Part shown: one piece after another, positions 9,731 to 20,345 of the stretch
Position numbering within the stretch: position 1 is the first letter of the stretch
Layout of the letters: the number at the start of each line of letters is the position of its first letter
Origin: Protopterus annectens
Taxonomy: Eukaryota > Chordata > Ceratodontiformes > Protopteridae
NCBI RefSeq assembly: GCF_019279795.1
Contig: NC_056745.1
Span: 504,627,750-504,691,749 of the forward strand
Length of the DNA: 64,000 nucleotides
Direction of reading: 5' to 3'
The notes under the pieces: generated by a model
Database searches by the model: none
What the model was told of the DNA's origin: nothing
What the model saw: only the letters and a program-made list of their open reading frames with translations
Program-made: the position numbers and the translations under genes

Positions 9731-10830
9731 CTAAACAGCATTAGGAGTGGCTATAAGGCCCTGCAGAACTGCAGTGGCAAAGCCTGCCCTGGATTTAGAG
9801 TAGAGAGGCAAATGATAATGCTTTGTAAAGGTGTGAACAGAACTCAAAGTAGCAGCCTCTAGAATGTCTTTGTTTGGTACTCCCCTGAGAAAGGCTGCTG
9901 AAGTAGCTGCAGCTCTGGTGGAATGAAACCTAATGCCCTTGGGCACAGGTTTACCATGGTATAAATAGCAGAAACGGATACAGTAGCTTATCCACTTTGA
10001 AACTGTCTGCTTTGAAATAGCCTTGCCTTCTGATCCTGCAGCATATGCCACTAGTAATTGGTCAGTTTTTCTTAGAGCTTTAGTCCTGCTCAAGTAGAAT
10101 CTTAGCTGTCTGTGTACATCCAAGGAATGCAGAATTTTCTCCCCCTTGTTCTGTGGATTTGGATAAAAGGTTGGCAGATGAATTGTTTGATTAAGAGCCA
10201 CACTGGAAACCACCTTAGGCATAAAAGTAGGATCTGTCTTCAGAGACACCCTGTCTGGGTAAAATATGATAAAAGCCTCAACAGCCATGAGGGCCTGTAG
10301 CTCTGAAACTCTTCTTGCTGAAGTAATTGCTAGTAGCAGAGCTGTTTTCCATGATAAGAACTTTATATCAGCAGTAGCAGCTGGTTCAAATGGAGGCAGG
10401 GTGAGCTTTTCCAACACATAATTGAGGTCCCATGCAGGCAATGGTGATCTTCTAGAAGGCCTTAAATTTTTGGCTCCTCTAAGATACTGCTTTAGTAAAG
10501 GATTATGAAAGAGTGGTGGTATTGTAATGAGCCGAAATGGCAGAGGCATGTATTTTAATTGATGAGATAGATAGGCCTTTGTCAAGCATCTCAGTTAAGT
10601 ATTGCAATATCTGAGGAATATTTGGTTCTGCTGTATCAGTTCCTTGTGCTTGATTAAAAGCACAGAATCTCTTCCATTTGTCAGCAGAAGATTTTCTAGT
10701 ACTAGACCTTCTGGCTTCCAAAATGACATCCATCACAGCTTTACTGAGAGGTGTTGTTTGTATGACTACCTGATCAGCCATGCTGCCAGGTTCAGGGTCT
10801 GTAGTTGATTGTGCAGGATCTGATTGTTTT
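9731..10830 (-). pseudogene. E1 tyrosine recombinase (one frameshift)
   Basis: DIRS YR domain. The N-terminal SAM-like part (LEARRSSTRKSSADKWKRFC) lies at about 10,620-10,730. A one-base frameshift near 10,510-10,530 joins it to the catalytic part at 10,585-9731. Catalytic residues are present: Arg in SARRVSELQAL, H-x-x-R in FHSTRAA, and the nucleophile Tyr in TFTKHYHLPL. Apart from the frameshift the domain looks complete, so E1 or a close relative was active not long ago. It overlaps the end of the RNase H/Dam-like frame. Confidence 0.75.
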
Positions 10831-10899
10831 GCTGGGACAGTAGTTGTGGTCAGGTCCAAGCTGGGTATTGAGACAAGTTCCTTAGGATTGGGTACCAGT

Positions 10900-11420
10900 G
10901 TTGGCGGGGCCAGTCTGGGGCAATTAGTATCATCTTTGGTTTCTCTTGTCTGACTTTTAGGAGGACCTTGGGGAGAAGAGGCAGAGGAGGAAAGGCGTAA
11001 ACTGATAGTTTTTTTCCAACTGAAGGATAGGGCGTCCACTTTCCATGCTTGTCTGTGATAAGTCCTTGTGCAGAATCTTTTCAATTGATAATTGTGAGGA
11101 GAGGCAAATAGATCTATGTCTGGGCTCCCCCATTTCTCTGTTATCATGCTGAAGACTTGTGGATTTAGTTTCCACTCTTGAGGATCCATAAGGTTTCTGC
11201 TTAAATCGTCTGTCAGAGTGTTTTGTTTTCCTGGCAGGAATTGAGCTTGAAGATGTATTTGGTAGGTCAAAGCTGTGTCCCACAGTGCCATGGCTAATCT
11301 ACAAAGGGGGAATGAGTGTGTGCCCCCCTGTTTGTTTATATACCACATGACTGTGGTGTTGTCCATCTTTATCAGTAGTTGTCCTGGATGAAGCAAGTCC
11401 TTGAAGGCTGTTAGGGTATT
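10900..11420 (-). pseudogene. E1 RNase H and Dam-like methyltransferase segment
   Basis: The frame holds the RNase H part (LLIKMDNTTVMWYINKQGG, LTDDLSRN) and then the Dam-like segment starting PDIDLFASPHNYQL and KFxCTRTYH-type residues. In intact relatives this continues to YAFPPLPL, the presumed NPPY-like motif; in E1 that part is lost by a frameshift near 10,980. RNase H removes the RNA strand of the cDNA hybrid. The methyltransferase role is assigned from DIRS family knowledge. Confidence 0.65.
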
Positions 11421-11432
11421 TTGAACATCTCT

Positions 11433-11850
11433 TTATGGTTGATATGTAGATGCATTTGTTTTGGTGTCCATATGCAGCATTTTGAATTTTGGAATGTCCA
11501 GGTATGTGTTCAAAATCGATAAATCCAGTATTGGCCGCCAGGCCTTGTCCTTTCTGGGTACCAAGAACAGTCTAGAGTAAAAACCTTGTCCTTTTTCCTG
11601 TTCTGGTACTATCTGAATGGCCCCCATATCCATGAGGGACATCACCTGTTTGTGCCTCTGCCCATTGATTTTTTGGCAGATCTGGCCAACCATTTGCCAT
11701 TGGCAGAGTGTGGAAATGGAATCTGTATCCCTGTGATACGATGTTTAGTACCCACTTGTCCTGGGTTATTAACTGCCAATTTTGAGCAAAAGTGCCAATT
11801 TTCCCCCTATGGGTGCTGCCAAAAGATAACTGCTTGGTGTAGGCAGAGGG
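11433..11850 (-). pseudogene. E1 RT remnant with palm deleted
   Basis: The N-terminal RT finger region is present (GFYSRLFLVPRKDK, WRPILDLSILNTYL, IPKFKML). The sequence then jumps straight into the linker before RNase H. In E5 and E6 about 270-280 residues, including FGLSTA and YLDD, separate these points. So about 0.8 kb with the whole RT active site is missing, and E1 could move only with RT from another element. Confidence 0.75.
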
Positions 11851-11853
11851 AAG

Positions 11854-13632
11854 TCATTGGGATTGCTTTCTGTAGGTTTGCGCTTTATCTCCTCCAGATT
11901 TGGAGGTGGAGGCGCCCCATTGCTTTGACCTGTATGAATCTTGTGCCTGGTATCTGGAACTCTTAGGGCGTCTGAATTCGCCCCTTTGAGCTCTGTCTGA
12001 CACAGGAAAGGACAAATTTTTTGTAGGCCAGTGTCTACTGAATCTTGGTGGCTGCACTTGTAAGAAGTCTTTAACAGTTTGCATAGACTTAGCTTTGTCT
12101 TCCATTTTCTTTAAAACCTCTTCTGCCTTAATGCCAAACAGAATCATGCTGTAAAGGTGCATCTAGCAGTTTAGCTTTAACATGATCAGGCAAATTTTGT
12201 TCCTTTAATCAGGCATGCCTCCTAATCACAGATCCAGTAACTGCGGCCCTGCAGGAGGCCTCTAAGGAATCAAAACCACATTACAAAGTATGTTTTCCCA
12301 CTTGTTCAGCTGCATGCAATAATTCCTGCAATTCTTTATTTTCTGCACATTCTGAAATCAACATCATTTTCTGTTTTAGCAATCCCATATGAAATTGACA
12401 GTTTAAGGCCCTAATTGACAAGGTTGCAGATGTATAAACCTTTTTTCCCCATCTGTCCAGTGCCCTTGAATCTCTGTCAGAGGGGGTAGGATTTTTTGCT
12501 GTTGAGGCCTTAACTCCCTTTGGACCCAGTGAAATAGCTTCAGGATCAACAGCAGAGTTTTTAAATAAAAATGTATGTGAGTCAGGGGCCTTGTAATATC
12601 GGTCAGGCTTACTGGGGGCTGGAGGTAAGTAGTCAGGGGTCAAGCTTGAGTCCGAAAACACATCATCAACAATGTCTAGGACAGGGGGAATGGCTAAATG
12701 CCTGTGCTGAGGGAGAAGGAGGAAATCCCTGAGCCTCTTTTTTGATTCTGAGAAGTCTTGACTCTCCCAGTAAAAATGCTCCCTCAAAGTATGCAATGTT
12801 TCTCCAAATGAATAATCCTCAGGAGGAGATGCAGATGGAATAGACCCCTCAGCATCAGAATCCTCATAGGGAGGTATAGATAATTCCTGATCAGAAGAAG
12901 AATCAGAAGAAATAGAAACCTGATCTGAAGATTCATAGTCAGTGTCTTGCCTAGGCCTCTTATCTGGAGGGGGATGGTACCCCTGATCAAGGTAATAAGG
13001 TCTTCAGCCATCTTGATCATCTGTTTTTTAGGCATAGAGGCCTGTGCACGTGGCTCATGCGTCAGTTTTTTAGTTTTAGAAGTTGCTTTTGTCTTTGGTT
13101 TTGCAGCTGTCGTCAGTTTGATATACAAATGTTGAGGTCTGAATGCACCCTCAGAAGCTGGTGCCTGCTCAGCGGCTCTGGATCCATCCGAGGGAGATAC
13201 ATCCATCAGTCCAATACCTTGAGTATCTTGTGGCATGCTGGACTGCACAAGGGTGTCGGTAGAGGCCTGCGACTCGAAGGTAGCGGGTATCAGGGGCTCC
13301 GAAAGCATCTCACTGAGTATTGGGGAACCGGCGACTGGCTTAGGAGAAGCTTCGTCTGTTTTGGATCTCGACTGCCTTTCTCTGTCCTTTTCTTTGTGTT
13401 TTTTATGTACTCTGGTAGTCGGATTGCTATCCGATGACATTTCGGGGTAGTTAAAACGGTTTCCAAAATACTTTGATGCAAAAATATACCGACGCTTAAT
13501 AGTGTATCTAGCACAAAACCAACAGCCAGGCAGGTTGTGATCAGGGCCTAGGAAAGGAATACAGTATAAATGGAAATCCTTATGAGGTATTTGCTTCCCA
13601 CAAGTAATACAATTATTAACTTTTTCTTACAT
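11854..13632 (-). pseudogene. E1 Gag (broken)
   Basis: Gag-like ORF1 of the DIRS element. The start is set by alignment to E6, whose ATG is followed by TCAGAAAAA; in E1 the ATG at 13,630-13,632 is followed at once by a TAA stop. Beyond it the Cys-rich head (CITCGKQIPHKDFH), a Ser/Lys-rich stretch (13,440-12,784), and the conserved middle (ETLHTLREHFYW, RPLAIPP-type, RALDRWGKKVYTSATLS) at 12,796-12,281 are recognisable in shifted frames. The last part (KMEDKAKSMQTVKDFLQVQP) is at 12,162-11,990. Confidence 0.65.
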
Positions 13633-13770
13633 CGGTAAAAAGCAAGAAAAAAAGTTTCCCCAACAGGGTACTTTGCTTTAGTGAAGACTTCGGTTCTGAA
13701 ACTTGAACACGAATATTTCAGTAGTCGGCCGACCGGCACTTGCGAAATACTTCTGCTTCGGGCACCGTGT

Positions 13771-13945
13771 GGCAAGAAAGACTAAAGAAAATGGCGTCAG
13801 CTGCATGTTTTATACCCCTGACATCATGGAAGAGGAGACAGCAACCGACGCAGGACCCAAGACTTTGGAATTCAGGCCGACTGAGGGCAACCTGCCAGCA
13901 GATTACCCAAATGTAATGACTGCAACAGTGAAACATGAAGATCAT
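13771..13945 (-). repeat. E1 5' inverted terminal repeat with TATA box
   Basis: The inverted match of the 3' ITR at about 9210-9400. On the minus strand it holds a CRE-like/ATGATGTCAGG stretch and GGGTATAAAACATGCAGC, a TATA-box promoter placed about 175 bp upstream of the Gag start region. The outer end at 13,945 (GAAGATCAT) matches the second half of the ICR. Confidence 0.65.
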
Positions 13946-14052
13946 CACCCCCCAGTGGAAAGTAAATGCCAATGTTATAAGATATGGCCAAACAAAAATG
14001 AATAGGTAGAAGTATAGAGAGAAGTCTGGGGGCTAGAGGGAGGCTAACCAGG

Positions 14053-14152
14053 GCTGCAACACTGAATACACTCGAACATCTACATTTATGGTAAGTGTAC
14101 ACAACTGTACTATGTCCTTCGTGTTTCACTATTGCAGTCATCACATTTGGGT
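14053..14152. repeat. E2 internal complementary region
   Basis: The inverted copy of the E2 left end (8907-8964) fused to the inverted copy of the E2 right end (about 19,175-19,214), again with no spacer. Because E1 sits between 9171 and 13,946, this ICR is now more than 5 kb from the terminal repeat it pairs with. Confidence 0.7.
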
Positions 14153-14194
14153 TGATTCCCAAAGCTGAGGATGGGTGGTGGCAGTCAAGAAGCA

Positions 14195-15185
14195 TTAGGG
14201 CTGCCAAGCAGGCCCTGTAAGACTGCTGTAGCAAATCCAGCTCTTAGAAAAGATAAGTAAGTAGCAATGCTTGGTGAAGGTGTGTACAGAGCTCCAGGTT
14301 GTAGCTTCCAGGATCCCCCTGGCAGAGACTACCCTGAGAAATGCTGTAGAGGTTGATGTAGCCCTAGTGGAATGTGCTCTGATCCCCTGTGGGGTAGGTT
14401 TCCCCATGATGTTTTCAGCAGAAATGGATGCAGTGTGCTATCCATTTAGAAATTGTTTGCTTTAAAATGGCCCTGCCCTTTGCCCCTGTAGCAAAGCTGA
14501 CTAGCAGCTGGTCAGAATTTCTGAAAGGTTTAGTCCTGTCCAGACAGAACCCAAGCTGCCTGTGCATGTCCAGGGAGTGCAGGATCCTTTCCCCTTTATT
14601 CTGAGGATTAGGGAAAAAGGTTGGCAAATGAATGGATTGGTTTAAAGCCACACTAGATACCACCTTTGGCATAAATGATGGGTTAGTCCTGAAGGAAACC
14701 CTGTCCGCATGGAAGATAATGAAGGATTCCACGGCCAAAAAGGGCCTGCAATTCAGAAGCTCTTCTTGCTGAAGTGATGGCTAGAAGTAAAGCTGCTTTC
14801 CAGGAGAGGAATTTTAACTCTGCTGAAGCAGCAGGTTCAAAGGGTGGAAGCGTGAGTTTTTCCAATACAAAGTAAAGGTCCCAGGCTGGAGAGGGAGCTC
14901 TCCATGGGGGGGGGTCTTACATTTTTGGCTCCTCTCAGGAACTGTTTGACCAGAGGATGAGAGAAGAGGGGTGGCTCAGAATTGTAATGAGCTGAGATGA
15001 CAGAAGCATGAATCCTAACTGATGAGAAGGATAGGCCTTTGTGGAACATTTCTGTTAAGTAATCTAGTATATGAGGTAAGCTGGGCACAGTTGTGTCCAT
15101 TCCTTGAGACTGGCTCCAAGAACAGTATCTTTTCCACTTTTCTGAATAGGATTTTCTAGTACTAGGACTTTTTGCCTCCAGGATG
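14195..15185 (-). pseudogene. E2 tyrosine recombinase (degenerate)
   Basis: At least four frame segments (15,100-14,837; 14,865-14,683; 14,738-14,415; 14,407-14,195) together cover a DIRS YR domain. SARRASELQAL and AHSTRATSTS keep the Arg and H-x-x-R boxes. The nucleophile position reads TFTKHCYLL: the codon at 14,264-14,266 is TGC (Cys), with a Tyr one residue later. With several frameshifts it cannot be functional. Confidence 0.7.
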
Positions 15186-15349
15186 ACATCCAGCCCTGTT
15201 TACTGAGGGTTCAGGGGATGAACCAGGCTGCTAGGTTCAGGGTTTGTAGCTGAGGATGCAAAATCTGGCCCTCCTGCTGGGACAGCAGGGAGGGGGTCTG
15301 GGGCAGGTGCCAAGGTGGCAGCACTGTCAGACTGCGCAAAGGTGGGTAC

Positions 15350-15930
15350 CAGTGCTGGCGTAGCCAGTGTGGTGCAATCAGGATTGTCGTTGGCTTGTCC
15401 TGTTTGATCTTTAGTAGAACCTTCGAGAGGAGGGGCAGAGGGGAAAAGGCATAGATTGAGAGGTTTTCTCATGTAAAAGACAGAGCATCCACTTTCCATG
15501 CTTGGCTGTGGTGAGTTCTGGTGCAATATTTGCTCAATTTAAAGTTATGAGGAGAAGCAAAGACGTCCACCTCTGGTGTCCCCCACCTGTGGATCAGCAG
15601 CTTGAATGATTTGGGTTCCAGTTTCCACTTGTGTGGGTCCATTAGATTTCTGCTTAAGTCATCTGCCAGTGAATTTAGTTTGCCTGGCAGGAATTGAGCT
15701 TGCAGGTGCACTTGATTGCTCAAGGCTGTGTTCCACAGAGCCATGGCTAACCTGCAGAGTGGGTAGGAATGGGTTCCCTCCTGCTTGTTTATGTACCACA
15801 TAACTGTGGCATTGTCCGTCTTTATCAATAGTTGCCCTGGAAGAAAAAGGTGTTTAAAGGCTATCAGGCATTCTGTACAACTAACATTTCTTTTTGATTG
15901 ATATGCAGTTGCATTCGCTTTGGGCTCCAT
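15350..15930 (-). pseudogene. E2 RNase H / Dam-like segment
   Basis: The frame at 15,930-15,469 contains LLIKTDNATVMWYINKQEGT, LADDLSRNLMDPHKW and PEVDVFASPHNFKLSKY, followed by CTRTHHSQAWKVDALS. This is RNase H followed by the start of the Dam-like methyltransferase domain of DIRS elements. The downstream YAFPP-type motif is lost in a frameshift near 15,469. Confidence 0.65.
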
Positions 15931-15999
15931 TTGCCCTGAATACCTTGTCCTGCCATGTGAGCCCCCCCATGCATAGTCTGATGCATCTGTTGTTAGGGT

Positions 16000-17110
16000 T
16001 TGGGCAGCAGGGGGTAGAGTGAAAGAGTCTTTTGTTGTTGTAGCAGGTCTCTGCCCACCAAAGGAACTCTGTCCTTAGGCAAGGAATGATAGGAATCATT
16101 GTTTCCAGGTCCTGAGAATGCTGACACCAGAGACCAAGTACCATTGAAGTTTCCTCATATGCAGTCTTGCATATGGAATTAGTAGAATGCAAGAAGTCAT
16201 GAACCCTAGGGCTTGCAGTATTATTCTTGCAGATAGCTGGGTTTTGGTGGCCAGTAGATTGAAGCAGTCTGTCATATACATTTGTTTTTCTGGAGTGAGG
16301 AATGCCATCTGGGAAGTTGTGTTCAAGCTTGCTCTCAGGAATGCAATCTGTTCGCTGCATAGCTGATATGATCGCTTTTCGTTGATGGTGTACCCCAGTG
16401 AAGTTAGAAGTCTCTTTACAAATGTCAGGTGCTGGAGTAGCAATTCCTGACTGTCAGCCTGATTCAGGCAATCGTCCAAGTATGGGTAAATTTGAATTTT
16501 TGTCTGCCTGCAATATGCAATGGCTGGAGCTAGGCCTTTTGTGAATACCTTGGGCACACTAGATAAGCCAAAGGGAAGTGCAGAGAACTTTTAATGCTTA
16601 GCGCCTGCTCTGAAACATAGGTATTTCCTGCAAGATTCCCTTATGGGGATGTGCAGATAAGCTTCTTTTAAGTCTAGGGTGGCTAGCCAGGAGTCCTTGG
16701 CTAGAATAGGAAGCAGCTGTTGGAGAGTAAGCATCTTGAACTTTGGAACCACCAGGAAGGTGTTGAGAATAGACAGATCCAGGAGAGGGCGCCAAGAGTT
16801 TTCTTTCCTGGGTACCAGAAACAGTCTGGAGTAAAAAATCTTGTCCCCTATGCTCTGCTGGGACAGGGTGAACAGCCTTCATACTGAGAAGAGAAAGTAC
16901 TTGCTTTTGGGCCTCTGCCCACTGGTTTGGGGGGATGTCTGGACATCCGCTTGGGGGTGGCAGTGAGTGGAAGTATAATCTTTATCCCTGGGATACAATG
17001 TTCAAGAACCATCTGTCCTGGGTGATGTACTACCAGTTTTTTGCATGTAGGGCAACTTTTCCTCCTAAGGATTCAAGTACTTGGGCAAGGCTTGGAAGAG
17101 TTAAGGAGAA
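16000..17110 (-). pseudogene. E2 reverse transcriptase (broken)
   Basis: 16,882-16,598 holds the finger part in a shifted frame. 16,557-16,096 holds MPKVFTKG, IQIYPYLDDCLNQAD (the catalytic YLDD box, both Asp kept), LLTSLGYTINEKRS, QMAFLTPEKQ and the thumb LQALGFMTSCILLIPYARLH. A frameshift at about 16,590 separates the LPFGLSSV region from the rest. This is DIRS-clade RT, related to Ty3-type but linked to a tyrosine recombinase. Confidence 0.7.
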
Positions 17111-17199
17111 GTCATTGTGAGATTTTACCATAGGATGGTGGCTGACTACTCCCTGTTTTAGAGGTGGGAGCACTCCATTGCTTAGATTTGTGCACATCC

Positions 17200-18899
17200 C
17201 GGGACTGTAATCGTGGTGGTCTTTTGCTCCTGGGTTAGGACAGAGAAGGTCTGGGAGGGACTGGAAAGGACCAGATATTAGAAGGCCAATACCTACTGAA
17301 TCTAGGTGGCTGTACCTGTAGGAAATACTTAACAGTTTGCATAGATTTAGCTTTTTCCTCCATCTTTTTAAGGACGACTTCTGCTTTATTGCCAAACAGG
17401 CATTCTTGATTTAATGGTGCATCTAGTAATTTTGCTTTGACATAGTCTGGCAAGATATGTTACTTAAGCCAAGCATGCCTTCTAAGAACAGACCCAGTGA
17501 CAACAGCACTGCAAGATGCTTCTAAGGCATTAAAACCACATTGCAAAGTATGTTTTCCAAGTTGGTTAGCAGAATGCATTAACTCTTGTAAATGTTTATG
17601 TTCTGCACAATCAGGAATCAACATCATTTTCTGTTTAATTAGCTCCATAATATGTTGCTGATACTTTAACATATGAAACTGGCAATTTAAAGCCCTGATG
17701 GCAAGAGTAGCAGAAGTGTATATCTTCTTACCCCATCTGTCTAAAGCCCTAAAGTCCCTGTCCGAAGGGGTAGGGCTTTTGGCTGTTGTAGCCTTAATGC
17801 CTTTAGGTCCCTAGGAAATTGTCTCTGGATCAACAGTAGGATTCTTAAAGAGAAACTTGTGGGAGTCCGGTATTCTGTAGTACCTGTCAGTTTCCTGGCC
17901 GCTGGAGGAAAAGTATCAGGGGTAAGGCTGGATTCCAAGAAGACATCATCTACAATTTCCAGAACAGGGGGTATAGCTAGAGGCCTGTGCTGAGGCAATT
18001 CTAAAAATTCTCTGAGTCTCTTTTTGGACTGTGGGTAGTCCTGGCATTCCCAGCGGAAATGCTCTCTTAAGGTATGCAAGGTTTCACCAAAAGAAATGTT
18101 CTCTGGAGGGGAGGCAGAGGGGATGGAATCCTCTGCATCTGAATCCTCATAGGTAGACAAGGGAATGTTCTGGTAATCAGAGGGATCAGAGTCATCGGAC
18201 TCATGGTCTGTACAATCAGAAGGAAAATCAATCCTTTGTCTTACAGAGGGGGAAGGCTGGCTTCCCCTAATTAAAGTTATAAGGTCCAGACATTGTAAGC
18301 ATTTGTTTCTGTGGAATGGGAGCTTGAGCATGTGTTTTTGTCATCAGTTCTCTAGCGTAGTGCGAACTCTGGGCCTGAGAAACTCAGTAGTTTTAGTAAA
18401 AAAAAGAAGATGTCGGATTAATACGAACATCGGAAGGTTGGAAAATACCCTCAGAAGCCGGTGCCTGCACAGCAGCTCTGGATCTATTCAAGGTAGAGAC
18501 ATCCGCAGGTTCCATAGTCGAAGAAGCAACTCGCGGCATACCGGACACTGAAAGGGTCTCAGCAGAGGCCTGCAAATCTGTAGAAGCGGGTATCAGGGGC
18601 TGTGAAGGTGCCCGAGTACCGGACTATGCGATCTGTCTCAGTCTTTATCCTTATGTTTTTTTTGGAAGATAGTTAGTCAGATGGCTTATCAAAGCCATTT
18701 TGGAATACGGAGAATGAGAGCAAAAGAATTTAGTGACAAAAATAGCCAAACGACGAATAGTTCGGGCGTTGAACAAGGCACAAAATGGACAGCGAGGAAC
18801 GTCGTGGTCTGTGCCTAAACAGGTGACGCAGTAAGAATGAAAATCTCTGTGAGGTATTTGCTTTCCACAGGCAAGACAATTATTAACTTTTTCTGACAT
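17200..18899 (-). pseudogene. E2 Gag (broken)
   Basis: Starts at ATG 18,897-18,899 with MSEKVNNCLACGKQIPHRDF and more Cys pairs (YCVTCLGTDH, CPFCALF), a conserved Cys-rich head also seen in E1, E5 and E6. The acidic middle (DSDAEDSIPSASPPENISF) is at about 18,150-18,080, the RPLAIPPVLEIVDDVF box near 17,960, and AKSMQTVKYFLQVQP near 17,320. Frameshifts near 18,640, 17,900 and 17,740 break it. Confidence 0.68.
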
Positions 18900-19214
18900 T
18901 GGTTAGAGCAAGAAAAAAGGATCCCCAACAGAGTACTTATCTTTTAGAAGACTTCAGGTCTGAAACTCAAAAAATGAAAATTTCAGGAGGCGGCCAACCG
19001 GCACTTGCAAACTGCTTCTGCTTCGGACACTGCACAGCAAGAAAAGCTGATGTAATGGCATTGGCTGCATGTTTTATACCCATGACGTCCTGACATCATG
19101 GAAGAAGCGACAGCATCCAACGCAGAAATCCCAAGACTCTGGTATACAGGCTGAGGGCTACCTGCAGGCAGATAACCCAAATGTGATGACTGCAACAGTG
19201 AAGCATGAAAGCAT

Positions 19215-20345
19215 CCTTCTCACTGACAGACTGCGGATAAGGAAAAAAAGAAAGAAGATGAATAGATTGAAGGACAACTCACTGACCACCTTGGCCATAA
19301 AATGAGGATTAGTACCATTATGGAAAATCAAAAAAGGAGGAATAACCATGACAGCCTGAAGTTCAGACACTCTCTTGACAGAAGTAAGAAGCCAAAAGCA
19401 AAACAATATTCGAAGTACAACACTGCAAAGAAGCTGAAGAAGCTGGCTCAAAAGAAGCGAGGGTCAATTTTTAAAGCACAAAATTAAGGTCCCAAAAAGA
19501 TGGGATAGGCTTCCTGGGAGGCCTGATTTGAAGGACGTCTTTAAGGAATTGCTTGACCTCAAACCTAGAGGCCAGCAGAGGATTCAAGGGCAGACAAACA
19601 GGAATAGCTGACAGGTGAGCTTTCACTTAAGAATATGCCAACCAAGCATGGCACAGATCACATACATAAGAGAGAACTAAAGGAAACTCCACAGATAGAG
19701 GATCCTGATGCAGAGAGAGGCACCAGACAGAAAATATTTTACATTGGACATAATATGATTTCCTAGTAGTGGGTTTCCTGACCTCCTGTAGACCCCACAG
19801 CATGTCTTCAGAAAAGAGGTGCCAAAAAGGGATCAGAAACCCTATCATCCATGGTGTAATTTGAAGAGTAAACAAATAAGGATGGATAACAGACCCTTTG
19901 CCTTGTGTGAGAAATTCTACCTGGTGAGGTAACTTGTGGTGACTGCCCCTGGCCTACTGAGGAAAAAGGGTAAATCAATGTTGTCTGGGCCAAAAGTGAG
20001 TCACCAGCAAAATTTTGGGAGTGTCCTGCCTGATCTTGTGTAGAACTTGCAGTAACAGAGTAAAGGGGAAGAGGCATATAGAAACATCCCTTACCAAAAA
20101 AAGACAGGGCATCCATTTTCCAAGCCAGACGACTGAGGACTCTGGAACAGAACAGAGAAAGGTGTCTGTTCAGAGGAGATGTAAAAAGAGCCACCTGAGG
20201 AATACGCCACTGATGGACAATGTCCAGGAAAACATCTCTGTGAAGCACCCATTTGTGAGCTTGTGTGTTGGACCTGTTCAGAGAGTTCAGTAGCAGATTT
20301 AGTCCTGCGCGCAGGGATAAGCTCCATCCCCTTTTAAAGTTGTAC
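19215..20345 (-). mobile_element. DIRS-like element E0, 5' segment
   Basis: Continuation of E0 right of E2. It holds the N-terminal half of the YR (RVSELQAVMV, PHFMAKVVSE at about 19,420-19,290), the YR linker (TRKSYYVQCKIFSVWCLS near 19,730), and RNase H/Dam-like remnants (LFTSPLNRHLSLFCSR near 20,190, WKMDALSFFGKG near 20,100). It ends near 20,345 next to an A-rich run. Gag and RT are absent, so E0 is truncated at its 5' side. Confidence 0.65.

Larger units (their letters stand above)
9172..13945 (-). mobile_element. DIRS-like element E1 (internally deleted)
   Basis: A complete end-to-end family-A element, 4774 bp, transcribed leftward. 5' ITR at about 13,771-13,945, Gag 13,632 to about 11,854, RT remnant about 11,433-11,850, RNase H/Dam-like about 10,900-11,420, YR about 9731-10,800, ICR 9602-9698, 3' ITR 9172-9400. 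It is about 0.8 kb shorter than E5 and E6 because the RT palm is deleted. It lies inside the 3' terminal region of E2. Confidence 0.8.
13946..19214 (-). mobile_element. DIRS-like element E2, main segment
   Basis: The rest of E2 after the E1 insertion. Order along the minus strand: 5' ITR about 19,030-19,214, Gag 18,899 to about 17,200, RT about 17,100-16,000, RNase H/Dam-like about 15,930-15,350, YR about 15,180-14,195, ICR 14,053-14,152. It carries many frameshifts and stops. Its right end (GAAAGCAT at 19,214) joins E0 sequence precisely. Confidence 0.78.
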
